Shown here: positions 18,285-28,301 of the stretch, piece after piece
Numbering within the stretch: the first letter of the stretch is position 1
Layout of the letters: each line of letters starts with the position of its first letter
From: Paenibacillus sp. J23TS9
GTDB taxonomy: Bacteria > Bacillota > Bacilli > Paenibacillales > Paenibacillaceae
Reading direction: 5' to 3'
Length of the DNA: 64,000 nt
NCBI RefSeq assembly: GCF_018403225.1
Contig: NZ_BOSG01000005.1
Coordinates: 362,414 to 426,413 of the forward strand
Notes under the pieces: model-generated
The model's database searches: none
The model's input: only the letters and a program-made list of their open reading frames with translations
What the model was told of the DNA's origin: nothing
Program-made: the position numbers and the translations under genes

Positions 18285-18872
18285 ATGGCTCAGCGGTTAG
18301 CCACAGAGTATGTTAAAGCCACTTTTCAAATGACGGAGCTTCAATTGAACCAGTTTATGCATTCGGCTGAATGCTGTCACATGCAAGCGATTGTTAAGGT
18401 GCTGGACAGCGGAGGACAAGAGATTGTGCTGGAAGACGAAAGCGGTGAGGAGGTTCATTTTCCTCTTGAAAGTAAGAATGGCTTGTACTTCTGTGAGTTG
18501 TCATGCCGCTTGGTGAACCCTCGTATGACCAACCTGGTACGCAAGCTTTTTATCGCCTGCAAGGGCGAAGGCATTGTTAACCGGATTTATCATGGATTCA
18601 CAATGATGTATTATTATGAAAATGGCTCCGTTCGAAAAATTGCGGAAGTTACCCCTTCTCACAGCAAGCTGGTGTATGAATACAAACATACTGCAGGTGA
18701 ATTGCAGCGTGTGTATCAGCTGGATGCTGTTGAACAGGAGATCTCGCGTCTTTATCAGAATATTAACTACTGGCTTGATGAACGAAATAAAGCGAAAACC
18801 AGTGAACAAATTGCCCGCATTGATGAAAAACTGCGGCAGGGCGCCGCTAAATGGTTTGCATTAGAGGCTTAA
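18285..18872 (+). CDS. conserved-looking protein of unknown function
   Basis: 195 aa, soluble, no signal peptide or membrane segment. It has a mixed alpha/beta N-terminal part (about 1-130) with two CH-type residues (ECCHMQ) and a charged helical C-terminus (about 145-195: EQEISRLYQNINYWLDERNKAK), possibly coiled. ATG 18285 follows gaggag. It stands alone, with a structured 5' region and a strong terminator. The family was not recognised; I believe similar proteins occur in other paenibacilli but cannot check. No function is proposed. Confidence 0.85.
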   Translation: MAQRLATEYVKATFQMTELQLNQFMHSAECCHMQAIVKVLDSGGQEIVLEDESGEEVHFPLESKNGLYFCELSCRLVNPRMTNLVRKLFIACKGEGIVNRIYHGFTMMYYYENGSVRKIAEVTPSHSKLVYEYKHTAGELQRVYQLDAVEQEISRLYQNINYWLDERNKAKTSEQIARIDEKLRQGAAKWFALEA

Positions 18873-18888
18873 ACCCATACATTGACAG

Positions 18889-18922
18889 AGGAACTCCTTC
18901 ACTATGAAGGAGTTCCTTTTTT
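18889..18922 (+). terminator. terminator after the 18285 gene
   Basis: A perfect 12-bp stem aggaactccttc/gaaggagttcct with a 5-base loop is followed by TTTTT. Confidence 0.9.
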
Positions 18923-19037
18923 GTTGGAAGTCATGTGCTTGCGCCGCTAAGCAAAAGTATTATTAACATGAGTTTATCCGCATTTTGACTGGGACAAATG
19001 TGGAAAAATAAAACGCAAAGGATATTCAAAAAAAGTA

Positions 19038-19066
19038 TTGCAATTCGCCCTGATAGATGTTATTTT
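19038..19066 (+). promoter_or_regulatory. candidate promoter of the speD leader
   Basis: TTGCAA (19038-19043) and TATTTT (19061-19066) with a 17-base spacer would start the transcript near 19073, just before the folded region. Confidence 0.4.
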
Positions 19067-19089
19067 TAATCTCGTTGAAAAGAATATAT

Positions 19090-19205
19090 TAGGAACCAGG
19101 ATTCACTCAGGACATTGAATGTTGCGAGAGATTATTCCCTCGGGAAGTGAATGACGTAGGTCCTAGCGGATGAAATTTTCAAATATTTTATTCCTAGGAA
19201 GGGGG
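19090..19205 (+). promoter_or_regulatory. structured speD 5' leader, candidate cis-regulatory RNA
   Basis: P1 pairs TAGGA-A-CC (19090-19097) with GGTCCTA (19159-19165), with one bulged A. It encloses P2, ATTCACT (19101-19107)/AGTGAAT (19146-19152), and two small hairpins: ACAT-tga-ATGT (19112-19122) and CGAG/CTCG (19125-19142). TAGGAA of P1 can instead pair with TTCCTA (19191-19196). TCCTA (19161-19165) can pair with TAGGA (19195-19199), which borders the GGAAGGGGG ribosome binding site. This gives two mutually exclusive folds that would open or hide the start region. The ligand, if any, is unknown. Confidence 0.5.
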
Positions 19206-19215
19206 AAACCGGAAG

Positions 19216-19614
19216 ATGGAATACTCAACTTTCGGAAGACACGTTGCTGTTGACACTTGGGGAGTCGACTTTGATATGCTGAACGACGCGGAATTTTTGC
19301 AAGCTCAAATGGTTGAGGCTGCAGAAGCATGTGGTGCTACAGTAATGTCCGTACAATCCAAGCAGTTTGAACCTCAAGGAGCGACAGTGCTTGTTCTGCT
19401 GTCAGAAAGCCACCTCTCGATTCATACTTATCCCGAGAGAGGATTTGCAGCGATTGATTGCTATACCTGTGGCGAAACAGTCGATCCACAACTGGCAATT
19501 GATTACCTGGTATCCGTATTGAAGCCTGAGAAAACGTATGCGAAGAAGCTTGTACGCGGTTTGGGCGAGTTGAAGGTGGAAACACCGGAAATGAAACAAG
19601 TCGAGCTGGTATAG
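19216..19614 (+). CDS. speD: S-adenosylmethionine decarboxylase proenzyme
   Basis: 132 aa, the short class 1B form. It makes decarboxylated AdoMet for spermidine synthesis. The self-cleavage site is visible as LSESHLSIHTYPE; cleavage between Glu64 and Ser65 would produce the pyruvoyl group on Ser65. Cys84 in DCYTCGE is the usual proton-donor region. ATG 19216 follows a ggaaggggg ribosome binding site that can be masked by the folded leader. No spermidine synthase gene is present in the window. Confidence 0.95.
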   Translation: MEYSTFGRHVAVDTWGVDFDMLNDAEFLQAQMVEAAEACGATVMSVQSKQFEPQGATVLVLLSESHLSIHTYPERGFAAIDCYTCGETVDPQLAIDYLVSVLKPEKTYAKKLVRGLGELKVETPEMKQVELV

Positions 19615-19643
19615 AGGCTGGACGCTTAAAATGATAATGATTC

Positions 19644-19680
19644 ATAACCATGGAGATCGCTCTCCATGGTTATTTGTTTT
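19644..19680 (+). terminator. speD terminator
   Basis: A perfect 13-bp stem ataaccatggaga/tctccatggttat with a tcgc loop is followed by ttgtttt. Confidence 0.9.
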
Positions 19681-19752
19681 CAGAAGGCCCCATATACTCT
19701 AGGTATGGAACAAGCTCAAGCACATGAACGATGCTTTAGGGGGCTGGTTTAA

Positions 19753-20277
19753 ATGAGAAAACGAAGATCTAGAGATCTGCTTTTTGCAGGACTGATTCTG
19801 CTGCTGCTTACCATTCTCGTGTATCAGGGTTACCGAATGATGCGGCCGCAGGCAGGGCACGCGGATGCAGAGAAAATGTTGTACGAGGTCTCTCTTTTTC
19901 AGATGCAGGTGCTGAACACCTCGCTCATGGACGCGTCGGATAGTGAAAACACGAGCCAATTGAATGCTCTGAAGCTGGCGGCATATTCGGCTGCTTTCGC
20001 CCATGACCGGCTGGTGAACTCGCTTGGTAAGGATAAATTATATGCTTTTTCAGCAATAGGGGACCTCGTAGATACTCTGACTACTTGGCAAATCGGCGGA
20101 AATAGGCCGCTGAGTGAAGTGGAGAGGGAGCTTCTTGTCAAATACAGTGAGCTCTTTTCAGGGGCGGTTCCGTCCTATCAACAGCTCCTCAGCGAAAGTG
20201 GACATGTGATATCTTCGAAAAACGATGAGCTTGAAAATACGGGCAAGCAGCTTGCAGCTCTGATTAAAGGTAATTAG
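19753..20277 (+). CDS. single-pass membrane protein of unknown function
   Basis: 174 aa. A basic N-terminus (MRKRRSRD) and one membrane segment (about 9-25) suggest an anchored protein with its body outside the cytoplasm (positive-inside rule). The rest is helical and polar with no recognised motif. ATG 19753 follows agggggct. It lies alone between speD and hemA; the 255-base gap to hemA contains the hemA promoter. No function is proposed. Confidence 0.75.
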   Translation: MRKRRSRDLLFAGLILLLLTILVYQGYRMMRPQAGHADAEKMLYEVSLFQMQVLNTSLMDASDSENTSQLNALKLAAYSAAFAHDRLVNSLGKDKLYAFSAIGDLVDTLTTWQIGGNRPLSEVERELLVKYSELFSGAVPSYQQLLSESGHVISSKNDELENTGKQLAALIKGN

Positions 20278-20435
20278 ATGGTGGTTAATGAGACAGTATA
20301 AACTGCTGTCATTTATGGCAAGATAGTAAAAACCTCCTGAACAAACAGAATGAACTAAAGGTAATCAGGCTTTAGCTCAATCTATGTATTTTCATAAACA
20401 TTTCATAAAATAATTCAGGGGACACTTTACAACTG

Positions 20436-20444
20436 TGATATAAT
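20436..20444 (+). promoter_or_regulatory. extended -10 promoter of the hem operon
   Basis: TGATATAAT is a perfect extended -10 with no good -35, about 89 bases upstream of hemA. A T-run near 20495-20503 lies in the 5' leader without a strong stem. Confidence 0.55.
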
Positions 20445-20532
20445 TAACATAGTGAAAATGAATAGAAACCAAAAAAACTATCCTAAATTGGGTCTTTTTT
20501 TTTGAAACGAAACTTAGGCAGGTGAACATCAA

Positions 20533-21927
20533 ATGCACATCGTCGTTGTCGGATTGAACTATCGCACAGCGCCTGTAGAAGTAAGGGAACGTTTTACGTT
20601 TGAACAAAATGAATTGCCGGAAGCGCTCAGCCAGCTGATGCTGACCAAAAGCGTGATGGAAGGCGTCGTCGTTGCGACATGTAACCGTACGGAAATTTAT
20701 GTTGTGGTGGACCGCTTGCATATGTGTGGATACTTCATCCGCAGTTTTATGGAACAGTGGTTTGATATTCCTCGCGAGGAATTTACCCAGCATTTATATA
20801 TATATGAAGATCAGCAGGCGATCTCCCACTTGTTCCGCGTAACTTGCGGACTGGATTCCATGGTGATTGGAGAAACGCAAATCTTAGGCCAGGTCCGTAC
20901 AGCATTTTTGCAAAGTCAGCAGGAAAAAGCGACGGGTACATGGTTCAATATGTTGTTTAAACAAGCTGTAACCCTTGGCAAAAAAGCGCATTCTGAAACC
21001 TCAATCGGCGAAAGCGCCGTTTCCGTCAGCTATGCAGCTGTAGAGCTGGGCAAACGGATTTTTGGCATGTTTGATGATAAAAAGGTGCTGATTCTCGGTG
21101 CCGGTAAAATGAGCGAGCTCACGGTGAAGCACTTGTACGCAAACGGTGCGGAAGAGGTTATTGTGGCTAACCGTACGCTGGCCCGTGCGGAAGAACTCGC
21201 AAGCAAATTCAAGGGAACGCCTTGTACGATGGAAAAGGCCCTGGAGCGGCTGCATGAGGTGGATATCCTGATCAGCTCCACAGGAGCCAAGGATTATGTC
21301 CTGGACCGCGCCCAGGTCAGTGAAAGCATGAAGAAACGCCAATCCCGTCCTCTGTTCATTATTGATATCGCCGTTCCACGGGATATTGATCCGGCGATTG
21401 CCGAACTAAACAATGTCTTCCTGTATGATATTGATGATCTTGAAGGGATTGTCGAGAGCAATCTGGAGATGCGCAGAGCCGAGGCGGCTAAAATCGAAGT
21501 GATGATCAAAGAAGAAATGGACGAGTTCTATCATTGGCTGAAGACACTGGGTGTTAGACCGGCGATTCGGGCGCTGCAGGAAAAGTCCTCCAATATCCAT
21601 GAAGAGACCCTTCAAAGCTTGTTTAACAAGCTGCCGGAGCTGGATGAGCATCAGCGTAAAGTCATCCGCCGTCTGACGAAGAGCATCGTCAATCAGATGA
21701 TGCATGATCCGATTAACAGAATTAAGGAAATGACGGCAGGAAAGAACGGGAATGAAGCGCTGGATTACTTCACCCAGATTTTTGCTTTGGAAGAGGATTT
21801 GAATGAAACCGGGCAGGTTGAAAGTAACCTGAAGCAGTCCAGTCCAGCCAAAAGTGAACTCAACCGAGAAACGCATGAAAACAAACCGTTTGCCTTTAAA
21901 GGTTCGCTGACACCAGCAGGCCTTTAA
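20533..21927 (+). CDS. hemA: glutamyl-tRNA reductase
   Basis: 464 aa. It reduces glutamyl-tRNA to glutamate-1-semialdehyde with NADPH, the first committed step of C5 heme synthesis. Visible are GLNYRTAPVEVRERF at the N-terminus, the nucleophilic Cys in VVATCNRTEIY near residue 50, the Rossmann motif VLILGAGKMSEL near 195, and the C-terminal dimerisation helix. The C-terminus is somewhat long. ATG 20533 follows caggtga. It is the first gene of the hem operon. Confidence 0.97.
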   Translation: MHIVVVGLNYRTAPVEVRERFTFEQNELPEALSQLMLTKSVMEGVVVATCNRTEIYVVVDRLHMCGYFIRSFMEQWFDIPREEFTQHLYIYEDQQAISHLFRVTCGLDSMVIGETQILGQVRTAFLQSQQEKATGTWFNMLFKQAVTLGKKAHSETSIGESAVSVSYAAVELGKRIFGMFDDKKVLILGAGKMSELTVKHLYANGAEEVIVANRTLARAEELASKFKGTPCTMEKALERLHEVDILISSTGAKDYVLDRAQVSESMKKRQSRPLFIIDIAVPRDIDPAIAELNNVFLYDIDDLEGIVESNLEMRRAEAAKIEVMIKEEMDEFYHWLKTLGVRPAIRALQEKSSNIHEETLQSLFNKLPELDEHQRKVIRRLTKSIVNQMMHDPINRIKEMTAGKNGNEALDYFTQIFALEEDLNETGQVESNLKQSSPAKSELNRETHENKPFAFKGSLTPAGL

Positions 21928-21948
21928 TGGCCGTCAGGGGGAGTGGAC

Positions 21949-22770
21949 ATGCTCACTGGATTTTATGATGCCGGTATTTATATCTTTGCCCTGAGCCTTC
22001 TGTTTTTTATCTCGGATTGCATTCGACGCAATCGGAGCGCGAAGCGGATGGGCACAGGGCTTCTTGCTGTAGTTGCGGTCTTGCAGGCAGGCGCACTGTT
22101 TATCCGGGCTATAGAGGAACGGGCGCTTCCTATTTTTACGCCATTTGATTTTCTGCTCCTGCTTGCGTTTAGTCTTGTCGTTGCTTCCCTGATTATCAAT
22201 TTGCTGCAGCGGGCGGAATTTGCTGTTTTACTTTTAGGTATTGTTGGATTCAGCATCCAGATTTTGAACAGGCTCTGGTTTTCGCCGGGAAACAATCCGC
22301 TTCGGCATTGGGAGACGGTTCATGGGCTGCTAGTGCTGCATATCACACTGGCTAATCTCAGCTTTGTCATCTATACGGTTGCCGCGGTTTTCGCGGGGAT
22401 GTATCTTTTTCTTCACCGAAAATTGAAAGGAAAGAAATGGACGGATACGGTACGGCGTCTGCCGAGTCTTGAAATGCTGGATAAGTACGCCTATTCTCTG
22501 GCATTTATCGGTACACCGATGCTAACGGTTTCCTTTATCGTAGCGGCTTTATCAGTCATCTCGGAGGGAAGGCTGAACCTGCTTTTGGACTTGAAGGTGC
22601 TGGCTACTTTGGCGGGACTGGGATTCTATTATTTCTATCTGTTCAAGAAACGATCGCATCAGCATACCGGCTCGCTTATGGCTAAATGGATTTTGACAGG
22701 GTATGTTTTTATAATCATCATTTTTGTGCTCAATACATGGTCTGACTTTCACGGTTGGAATGGGGAGTGA
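21949..22770 (+). CDS. hemX: HemX-type membrane protein (CcsA-like cytochrome c assembly family)
   Basis: About 273 aa with seven or eight membrane segments and the family pattern GLLVLHITLANLSFVIYTVAAVFAGMY. In B. subtilis HemX lowers the amount of HemA. The family is related to the CcsA/ResC heme-handling proteins, but a heme-handling role for HemX is not established. ATG 21949 follows AGGGGGAG at 7 bases; GTG 21943 in frame is too close. It is directly after hemA, the same order as in B. subtilis. Confidence 0.9.
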   Translation: MLTGFYDAGIYIFALSLLFFISDCIRRNRSAKRMGTGLLAVVAVLQAGALFIRAIEERALPIFTPFDFLLLLAFSLVVASLIINLLQRAEFAVLLLGIVGFSIQILNRLWFSPGNNPLRHWETVHGLLVLHITLANLSFVIYTVAAVFAGMYLFLHRKLKGKKWTDTVRRLPSLEMLDKYAYSLAFIGTPMLTVSFIVAALSVISEGRLNLLLDLKVLATLAGLGFYYFYLFKKRSHQHTGSLMAKWILTGYVFIIIIFVLNTWSDFHGWNGE

Positions 22771-22777
22771 TGACGGC

Positions 22778-23425
22778 TTGCCTACATATGTACCTATCAT
22801 GCTGGATTGTGAAAATAGGATCTGCATGGTCATTGGAGGAGGGCAGGTCGCCGAGAGAAAGATCAAAGAGCTGCTCACGGGCGCTGCGAATGTGACCGTT
22901 ATCAGCCCTTCGATAACCGTGGCTCTCCGGCAATATCATGATCAGGGCAAGCTGAACTGGCTGCCCCGTAAGTATGCTGAAGGGGATCTGGAAGGGGCGT
23001 TTATGGTTCATGCCGCCGCAGATGATCCGGAAGTGAACAGACTGGTAGCAGAAGAAGCCGGGGCGAGAGGGATTATTGCCAATGTGACTGACCAACCGGC
23101 TCTGGGCAGTTTTATACATCCCAGTGTTCTTCGGCGCGGCCGTCTTCTGATAGCTGTTTCTACCTCGGGTGCGGGTCCTCTCGCTGCAAGAGCCATCAGA
23201 AGGAAGCTGGAAGATGATTTCGGAACGGAATACGAGGAATATCTCGATAATTTATATGATATACGGAAGATGATCCAAGAACAGGTTAGCGATCCGGCAG
23301 TCCGGCAAAAATTGCTAAGGAAGGCATATGGACCGGATATGCTGGAATCGCTGCAGCAGGGTACTTTCAGGCTCTGGAGTCCGGAGGAAATCAGGCAGTG
23401 GATCAACGACAATCAGGAGGAATGA
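22778..23425 (+). CDS. precorrin-2 dehydrogenase (siroheme synthase domain protein)
   Basis: About 215 aa. It oxidises precorrin-2 to sirohydrochlorin with NAD+. The N-terminal Rossmann motif is [12 protein letters not shown], followed by the family's [21 protein letters not shown] block and a C-terminal helical domain. The start is uncertain: TTG 22778 has GGGGAG 11 bases upstream and gives the usual short N-terminus, while ATG 22760 would overlap hemX by 11 bases and lacks a good site. With the CobA domain encoded at 24397 it supplies the siroheme branch; a separate ferrochelatase is not in the window. Confidence 0.88.
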   Translation: MPTYVPIMLDCENRICMVIGGGQVAERKIKELLTGAANVTVISPSITVALRQYHDQGKLNWLPRKYAEGDLEGAFMVHAAADDPEVNRLVAEEAGARGIIANVTDQPALGSFIHPSVLRRGRLLIAVSTSGAGPLAARAIRRKLEDDFGTEYEEYLDNLYDIRKMIQEQVSDPAVRQKLLRKAYGPDMLESLQQGTFRLWSPEEIRQWINDNQEE

Positions 23426-23427
23426 GA

Positions 23428-24384
23428 ATGCGGACAATCGTAGTGGGAAGCAGACAAAGTGCGTTGGCACTGACACAGACAGGCCAGGTCATCGATGACC
23501 TGAAACGGCTTTGCAAGGAGCATGGCTTTGATTTCGATTTTGAAGTGAAGAAAATCGTCACCAAAGGTGACCGCATACTGGATGTGACCCTCTCTAAGGT
23601 GGGAGGCAAGGGATTGTTTGTCAAAGAAATCGAGCAGGCTTTGATAGACGGCGAGATAGACATGGCGGTACATAGCATGAAGGACATGCCTTCCGTACTG
23701 CAGGAGGGTCTGGTGAATGGCGCAGTGCCCCGCCGAGTGGACCCTCGGGATTGCCTGATTACGCTCGAAGGAAAAAGCCTTGATGATCTGCCGCATGGAG
23801 CTAAAGTAGGGACGAGTAGTCTCCGCCGTTCCAGCCAGCTCAAGGCATACCGCCCTGACTTGGAACTTGAGCCAGTTCGCGGCAATATTGATTCACGTCT
23901 GAAGAAGCTTGAAACTGAAGGGTTTCAGGCGATTCTGTTGGCAGCTGCCGGGCTTTACCGGATGGGCTGGGAAGACAGAATAACTGCTTATCTTCCGGTT
24001 GAAACCTGTTTGCCTGCAGTTGGACAAGGTGCACTGGGCATTGAATGCCGTCAAGATGATGCAGAGCTGCTGAAGCTGCTGTCCTTATATAACGACAAAG
24101 AATCGGAGCTGACTGTCACTGCTGAACGTAAATTTCTGGGCGTGCTAAATGGCGGCTGCCAGGTTCCCATAGGAGCATATGCCGTACTGGTCGAAGCGCC
24201 GGAGGGACATTCCCTTGCCGGGCAAAACGTTATACAATTGACAGGAATGGTTGGTTCTCCAGATGGGGATGTAATCCTTAAGGAAACACTGCTCGGTACG
24301 GATCCGGTGAAGCTTGGTGAAGAGGTAGCCGGAATGCTGATTGAGCGGGGAGCGGAGAAAATTCTCGAACAAGTCAGGGAATAA
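23428..24384 (+). CDS. hemC: hydroxymethylbilane synthase (porphobilinogen deaminase)
   Basis: 318 aa. It joins four porphobilinogens into hydroxymethylbilane. Visible are the N-terminal [14 protein letters not shown], catalytic Asp in the HSMKDMPS region, and the dipyrromethane-anchoring Cys in [14 protein letters not shown] 23428 lies 7 bases after AGGAGG; the ATG at 23422 is too close. It overlaps the previous stop region, so translation is coupled. Confidence 0.96.
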   Translation: MRTIVVGSRQSALALTQTGQVIDDLKRLCKEHGFDFDFEVKKIVTKGDRILDVTLSKVGGKGLFVKEIEQALIDGEIDMAVHSMKDMPSVLQEGLVNGAVPRRVDPRDCLITLEGKSLDDLPHGAKVGTSSLRRSSQLKAYRPDLELEPVRGNIDSRLKKLETEGFQAILLAAAGLYRMGWEDRITAYLPVETCLPAVGQGALGIECRQDDAELLKLLSLYNDKESELTVTAERKFLGVLNGGCQVPIGAYAVLVEAPEGHSLAGQNVIQLTGMVGSPDGDVILKETLLGTDPVKLGEEVAGMLIERGAEKILEQVRE

Positions 24385-24396
24385 GGGGATGGGGAG

Positions 24397-25950
24397 ATGG
24401 CGGGAAAAGTATATCTGGTTGGTGCAGGCCCAGGCCATGCCAAGTTAATTACTGTGAAAGGTCTGGAATGTCTGCAAAAAGCGGATGTGGTTGTCTACGA
24501 TCGTCTTGCGGCCCCGCAGCTTCTTGGGGCTGTGAAGCCGGGTACACGTAAAATATATGTTGGCAAGCTGCCGGACCGACATACGATGAAGCAGGAAGAA
24601 ATCAATCAGCTTCTGGTCGATCTGGCTCTGGAAGGCAATGTGGTTGTCCGGTTAAAAGGCGGCGACCCTACCATTTTCGGCCGCGTCGGTGAAGAAGCCG
24701 GATTGCTTAAGAAGAATGGTATTACTTACGAGATTGTACCCGGTGTAACGGCCGCCATCAGCGTTCCCGCTTATGCCGGTATTCCTGTCACTCACCGGGA
24801 GATGGCATCTTCGCTTTCGATTATTACCGGGCATGAAAGTCCGGACAAGCTTGACCGGATGATTGATTGGGAGAAGGTTACGAATGCGACGGGTACACTT
24901 ATTTTCATGATGGGTGTGTCCAAAATTGGATATATTGCGGATCAGCTCATGGAGCATGGCCGTCCCGGTCACACGCCGGTGGCTCTTGTACGGTGGGGGA
25001 CCCGAGCTGAACAAGATACTCTGACGGGGACTCTAGCGGATATTGAGCAGCGTGTACTAGCTGCTAATTTCCAGCCGCCAGCTGTTATCGTGGTTGGCGA
25101 TGTGGTGCTCCAGAGAGAGCAGCTGAAGTGGGCGGAGTTCCTTCCTCTTTTCGGCAAGCGCATCCTGGTCACTCGTGCAAAGTCCCAGGCTTCGGAGCTC
25201 GTTAACCGGATTGATGAGCTTGGCGGTGAGTCCTATGAATTCCCGGTCATTGAAACAGTCTATCCGCAGGATCGGGATAAACTTGTCCGGATTCAGGACT
25301 CGCTTTCCCGGCTTAATACCTATGATTGGGTGTTTTTTACCAGCGTTAATGGCGTTGAATATTTCTACCGGCATCTGGCAGAGCAAGGTCAGGATGTTCG
25401 TAGCCTTTACGGGGCCAAGATCGCCGCTGTAGGTCCGGCTACTGCACAAGCGTTAACAGAACGCGGGATTGTACCGGTCGAGCTTCCGGAGCGTTTTCAG
25501 GCTGAGGGGCTGATTGAAACGCTTGGCAGCCAGCTCGAGCCTGGTCAGAGGGTACTTCTGCCTCGCGGTAATCTGGCAAGAACCTGGCTGCCTGAAAAAC
25601 TGGAAGAACTAGGGCTGGATGTCACTGCTATTGATACCTACCAGACGGTGATGAGCCAAGAGGAAGATCACGAGCTCATCAGGCTGCTTGAGGAACATGC
25701 AATTCATATTGTCACCTTCACCAGTTCCTCGACGGTCACGCATCTAATCGGGAAACTGAAGCAGATGGGTGTTCAGGATCCGGTGCAGCTGCTCAGCACA
25801 GTCGAAGCCGCCTGCATTGGAGAAGTGACAGCCCAGACAGCCCGGGATGCCGGACTGCGTGTGAGTATGGTTGCCGAGCAAGCGACGATTGAAAGACTGG
25901 TGGAATCGCTCTGTTCATACATGAAAAATGATCATCAACAAGTGAAATAA
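24397..25950 (+). CDS. cobA-hemD: fusion: uroporphyrinogen-III C-methyltransferase / uroporphyrinogen-III synthase
   Basis: 517 aa with two enzymes in one chain. Residues 1-250 are the CobA/SUMT methyltransferase ([53 protein letters not shown]), which makes precorrin-2. Residues about 255-517 are HemD ([42 protein letters not shown]), which cyclises hydroxymethylbilane to uroporphyrinogen III. The fusion puts the branch-point product next to the siroheme-branch enzyme. In B. subtilis hemD is separate. ATG 24397 follows gatgggg. Confidence 0.95.
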   Translation: MAGKVYLVGAGPGHAKLITVKGLECLQKADVVVYDRLAAPQLLGAVKPGTRKIYVGKLPDRHTMKQEEINQLLVDLALEGNVVVRLKGGDPTIFGRVGEEAGLLKKNGITYEIVPGVTAAISVPAYAGIPVTHREMASSLSIITGHESPDKLDRMIDWEKVTNATGTLIFMMGVSKIGYIADQLMEHGRPGHTPVALVRWGTRAEQDTLTGTLADIEQRVLAANFQPPAVIVVGDVVLQREQLKWAEFLPLFGKRILVTRAKSQASELVNRIDELGGESYEFPVIETVYPQDRDKLVRIQDSLSRLNTYDWVFFTSVNGVEYFYRHLAEQGQDVRSLYGAKIAAVGPATAQALTERGIVPVELPERFQAEGLIETLGSQLEPGQRVLLPRGNLARTWLPEKLEELGLDVTAIDTYQTVMSQEEDHELIRLLEEHAIHIVTFTSSSTVTHLIGKLKQMGVQDPVQLLSTVEAACIGEVTAQTARDAGLRVSMVAEQATIERLVESLCSYMKNDHQQVK

Positions 25951-25973
25951 AAGCGATACAGGAGGTAATAGAT

Positions 25974-26975
25974 ATGAGTTTTCCAATTGTAAGACACCGG
26001 CGTTTGCGCCAATCCGCAGGCATGCGTAATTTAGTGCGTGAAACCGCACTTCATGTTAACGACTTGATTATGCCGATTTTCGTTACCTATGGAAAAGGAA
26101 TTAAAAATGAAATTTCCTCGATGCCTGGCGTCTATCATTTTTCGCTCGATACCCTGAAGTCTGAAGTAGACGAAATTGTGGCACTTGGCATTCCTGCCGT
26201 ACTGCTGTTTGGTATTCCGGAGACGAAAGACAGCGTAGGCACATCCGGCTTTGTTGAAGACGGTATTGTGCAAGAAGCGACCCGCCTGATCAAAGGCTGG
26301 TACCCTGATCTGCTCGTTGTAGCTGACACCTGCTTATGCGAATTTACCGATCATGGTCACTGCGGTATGGTTCATACCTTTGAAGTCGACGGTCAAATAC
26401 ATGGCGATGTAATGAATGATGAATCGCTTGAGCTGCTTACGAAAACTGCTGTATCCCAGGCCAAGGCCGGTGCGGATATTATTGCACCATCCAATATGAT
26501 GGACGGATTTGTACAGGCGATCCGTGCGGGCCTGGATGAAGCCGGATTTGAACATGTGCCGATTATGTCTTATTCAGTTAAATATGCCTCTGCCTTCTAC
26601 GGGCCTTTCCGTGAAGCGGCTGATTCCGCTCCGCAGTTTGGTGACCGCAAAACCTATCAGATGGATCCGGCCAACGTACGCGAAGCTCTGCGCGAAGCCG
26701 AAACGGATGTACTCGAGGGTGCAGATATGCTTATGGTTAAACCGGCACTGGCGTACATGGATGTCATTCGGATGCTGAAAGATCAGTTTGATCTGCCGCT
26801 GGTTGCCTATAACGTGAGCGGTGAGTATTCCATGGTGAAGGCTGCAGCAATGCAAGGCTGGATCAATGAAAAAGCGATTGTGCAGGAAATGCTGACTGGC
26901 ATGAAGCGTGCCGGAGCCGATATCATTATCACTTATTTCGCAAAAGATGCCGCCCGCTGGATGCAGGAGCATTAA
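25974..26975 (+). CDS. hemB: delta-aminolevulinic acid dehydratase (porphobilinogen synthase)
   Basis: 333 aa. It condenses two ALA into porphobilinogen. The zinc site cysteines are in [15 protein letters not shown]. Schiff-base lysines lie in [15 protein letters not shown] and [14 protein letters not shown] 25974 follows aggaggt at a good distance. It lies between the hemD fusion and hemL. Confidence 0.97.
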   Translation: MSFPIVRHRRLRQSAGMRNLVRETALHVNDLIMPIFVTYGKGIKNEISSMPGVYHFSLDTLKSEVDEIVALGIPAVLLFGIPETKDSVGTSGFVEDGIVQEATRLIKGWYPDLLVVADTCLCEFTDHGHCGMVHTFEVDGQIHGDVMNDESLELLTKTAVSQAKAGADIIAPSNMMDGFVQAIRAGLDEAGFEHVPIMSYSVKYASAFYGPFREAADSAPQFGDRKTYQMDPANVREALREAETDVLEGADMLMVKPALAYMDVIRMLKDQFDLPLVAYNVSGEYSMVKAAAMQGWINEKAIVQEMLTGMKRAGADIIITYFAKDAARWMQEH

Positions 26976-26999
26976 AATAATGACACGGGAGTGACTTAC

Positions 27000-28301
27000 A
27001 TGAGCAATATGTCTGGAAAACGTAAAGAAGAGGCTTCCCGCACGGCATTTGAAGAAGCCAAGCATTATCTTCCCGGCGGGGTTAACAGTCCTGTACGGGC
27101 TTTTAAATCAGTTGGCCTGACACCCATTTATGTGGATCATGCCAAGGGCTCACGGATCTATGATATCGATGGCAACAGCTTTATTGACTATATCGGCTCC
27201 TGGGGCCCGCTTATTATGGGACATGCCCATCCGGAGGTTATCTCGGCCATTCAGGAAACGGCATCAAAAGGCACAAGCTTTGGCGCTCCAACCCTCATCG
27301 AAACGGAAATGGCCAAACTGGTCTGTGAACGTGTTCCTTCGATTGATGTTGTGCGGATGGTCAACTCGGGAACGGAAGCAACGATGAGTGCGATCCGTCT
27401 CGCACGCGGGTATACAGGACGCGGCAAAATTTTGAAATTTGAAGGCTCGTACCACGGACATGCCGACAGCCTGCTGATCAAAGCAGGTTCAGGTGTAGCT
27501 ACGCTTGGTCTGCCTGACAGCCCTGGCGTACCAGAAAGTGTTGCATCGAGCACGATTACAGTAGCCTATAATGATCTCGAATCCGTAAAAGTGGCCTTTG
27601 AACGTTTTGGCGAGGAGATCGCCTGCGTCATTGTCGAGCCGATTGCCGGCAATATGGGGGTCGTGCCTCCGCTTCCGGGTTTCCTGCAAGGTCTGCGTGA
27701 TATTACAACACGCTATGGCAGCCTTTTGATTTTTGATGAGGTGATGACGGGTTTCCGTGTGAACATCAACTGTGCGCAGGGCTTGTTGGGCATTACACCT
27801 GATCTGACTTGTCTTGGCAAGGTTATCGGCGGTGGCCTTCCAGTGGGCGCTTATGGCGGTAAACGCGAAATTATGGATCAGATCGCCCCATCCGGACCGA
27901 TTTACCAAGCGGGAACGTTAAGTGGTAACCCGCTGGCAATGGTTGCCGGATATACGACGCTTAAATTGCTGACACCCGCGGTGTATGAGCAGCTCGAGGA
28001 GCGCGCTTCGCGCCTTGCGTCAGGTTTTGAGAAAAATGCCAAGCAGCTGGGCGTTCCTGTGACCTTGAACCGTGTAGGTTCCATGGTTTGTCCGTTCTTC
28101 ACGGAAGGACCTGTGGTGAACTATGATACAGCCAAAGCTAGCGATCTTCAGCGCTTTACCAAGTATTTTGCCAATCTGGTAGAAGAGGGCGTCAGCGTAG
28201 CTCCTTCCCAGTTCGAGGGGATGTTTGTATCGGCTGCGCACAGCATAGAGGATATCGATGCGACGATTGAAGCCAACTACAACGCCCTGAAAAACCTGTG
28301 A
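27000..28301 (+). CDS. hemL: glutamate-1-semialdehyde 2,1-aminomutase
   Basis: 433 aa, class III aminotransferase fold. It converts glutamate-1-semialdehyde to ALA. Visible are [15 protein letters not shown] near the N-terminus, DEVMTGFRV and the PLP lysine in [20 protein letters not shown] 27000 is chosen because GGGAGTG ends 7 bases upstream; GTG 26991 is part of that signal. Its stop codon overlaps the GTG start of the next gene. Confidence 0.96.
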   Translation: MSNMSGKRKEEASRTAFEEAKHYLPGGVNSPVRAFKSVGLTPIYVDHAKGSRIYDIDGNSFIDYIGSWGPLIMGHAHPEVISAIQETASKGTSFGAPTLIETEMAKLVCERVPSIDVVRMVNSGTEATMSAIRLARGYTGRGKILKFEGSYHGHADSLLIKAGSGVATLGLPDSPGVPESVASSTITVAYNDLESVKVAFERFGEEIACVIVEPIAGNMGVVPPLPGFLQGLRDITTRYGSLLIFDEVMTGFRVNINCAQGLLGITPDLTCLGKVIGGGLPVGAYGGKREIMDQIAPSGPIYQAGTLSGNPLAMVAGYTTLKLLTPAVYEQLEERASRLASGFEKNAKQLGVPVTLNRVGSMVCPFFTEGPVVNYDTAKASDLQRFTKYFANLVEEGVSVAPSQFEGMFVSAAHSIEDIDATIEANYNALKNL

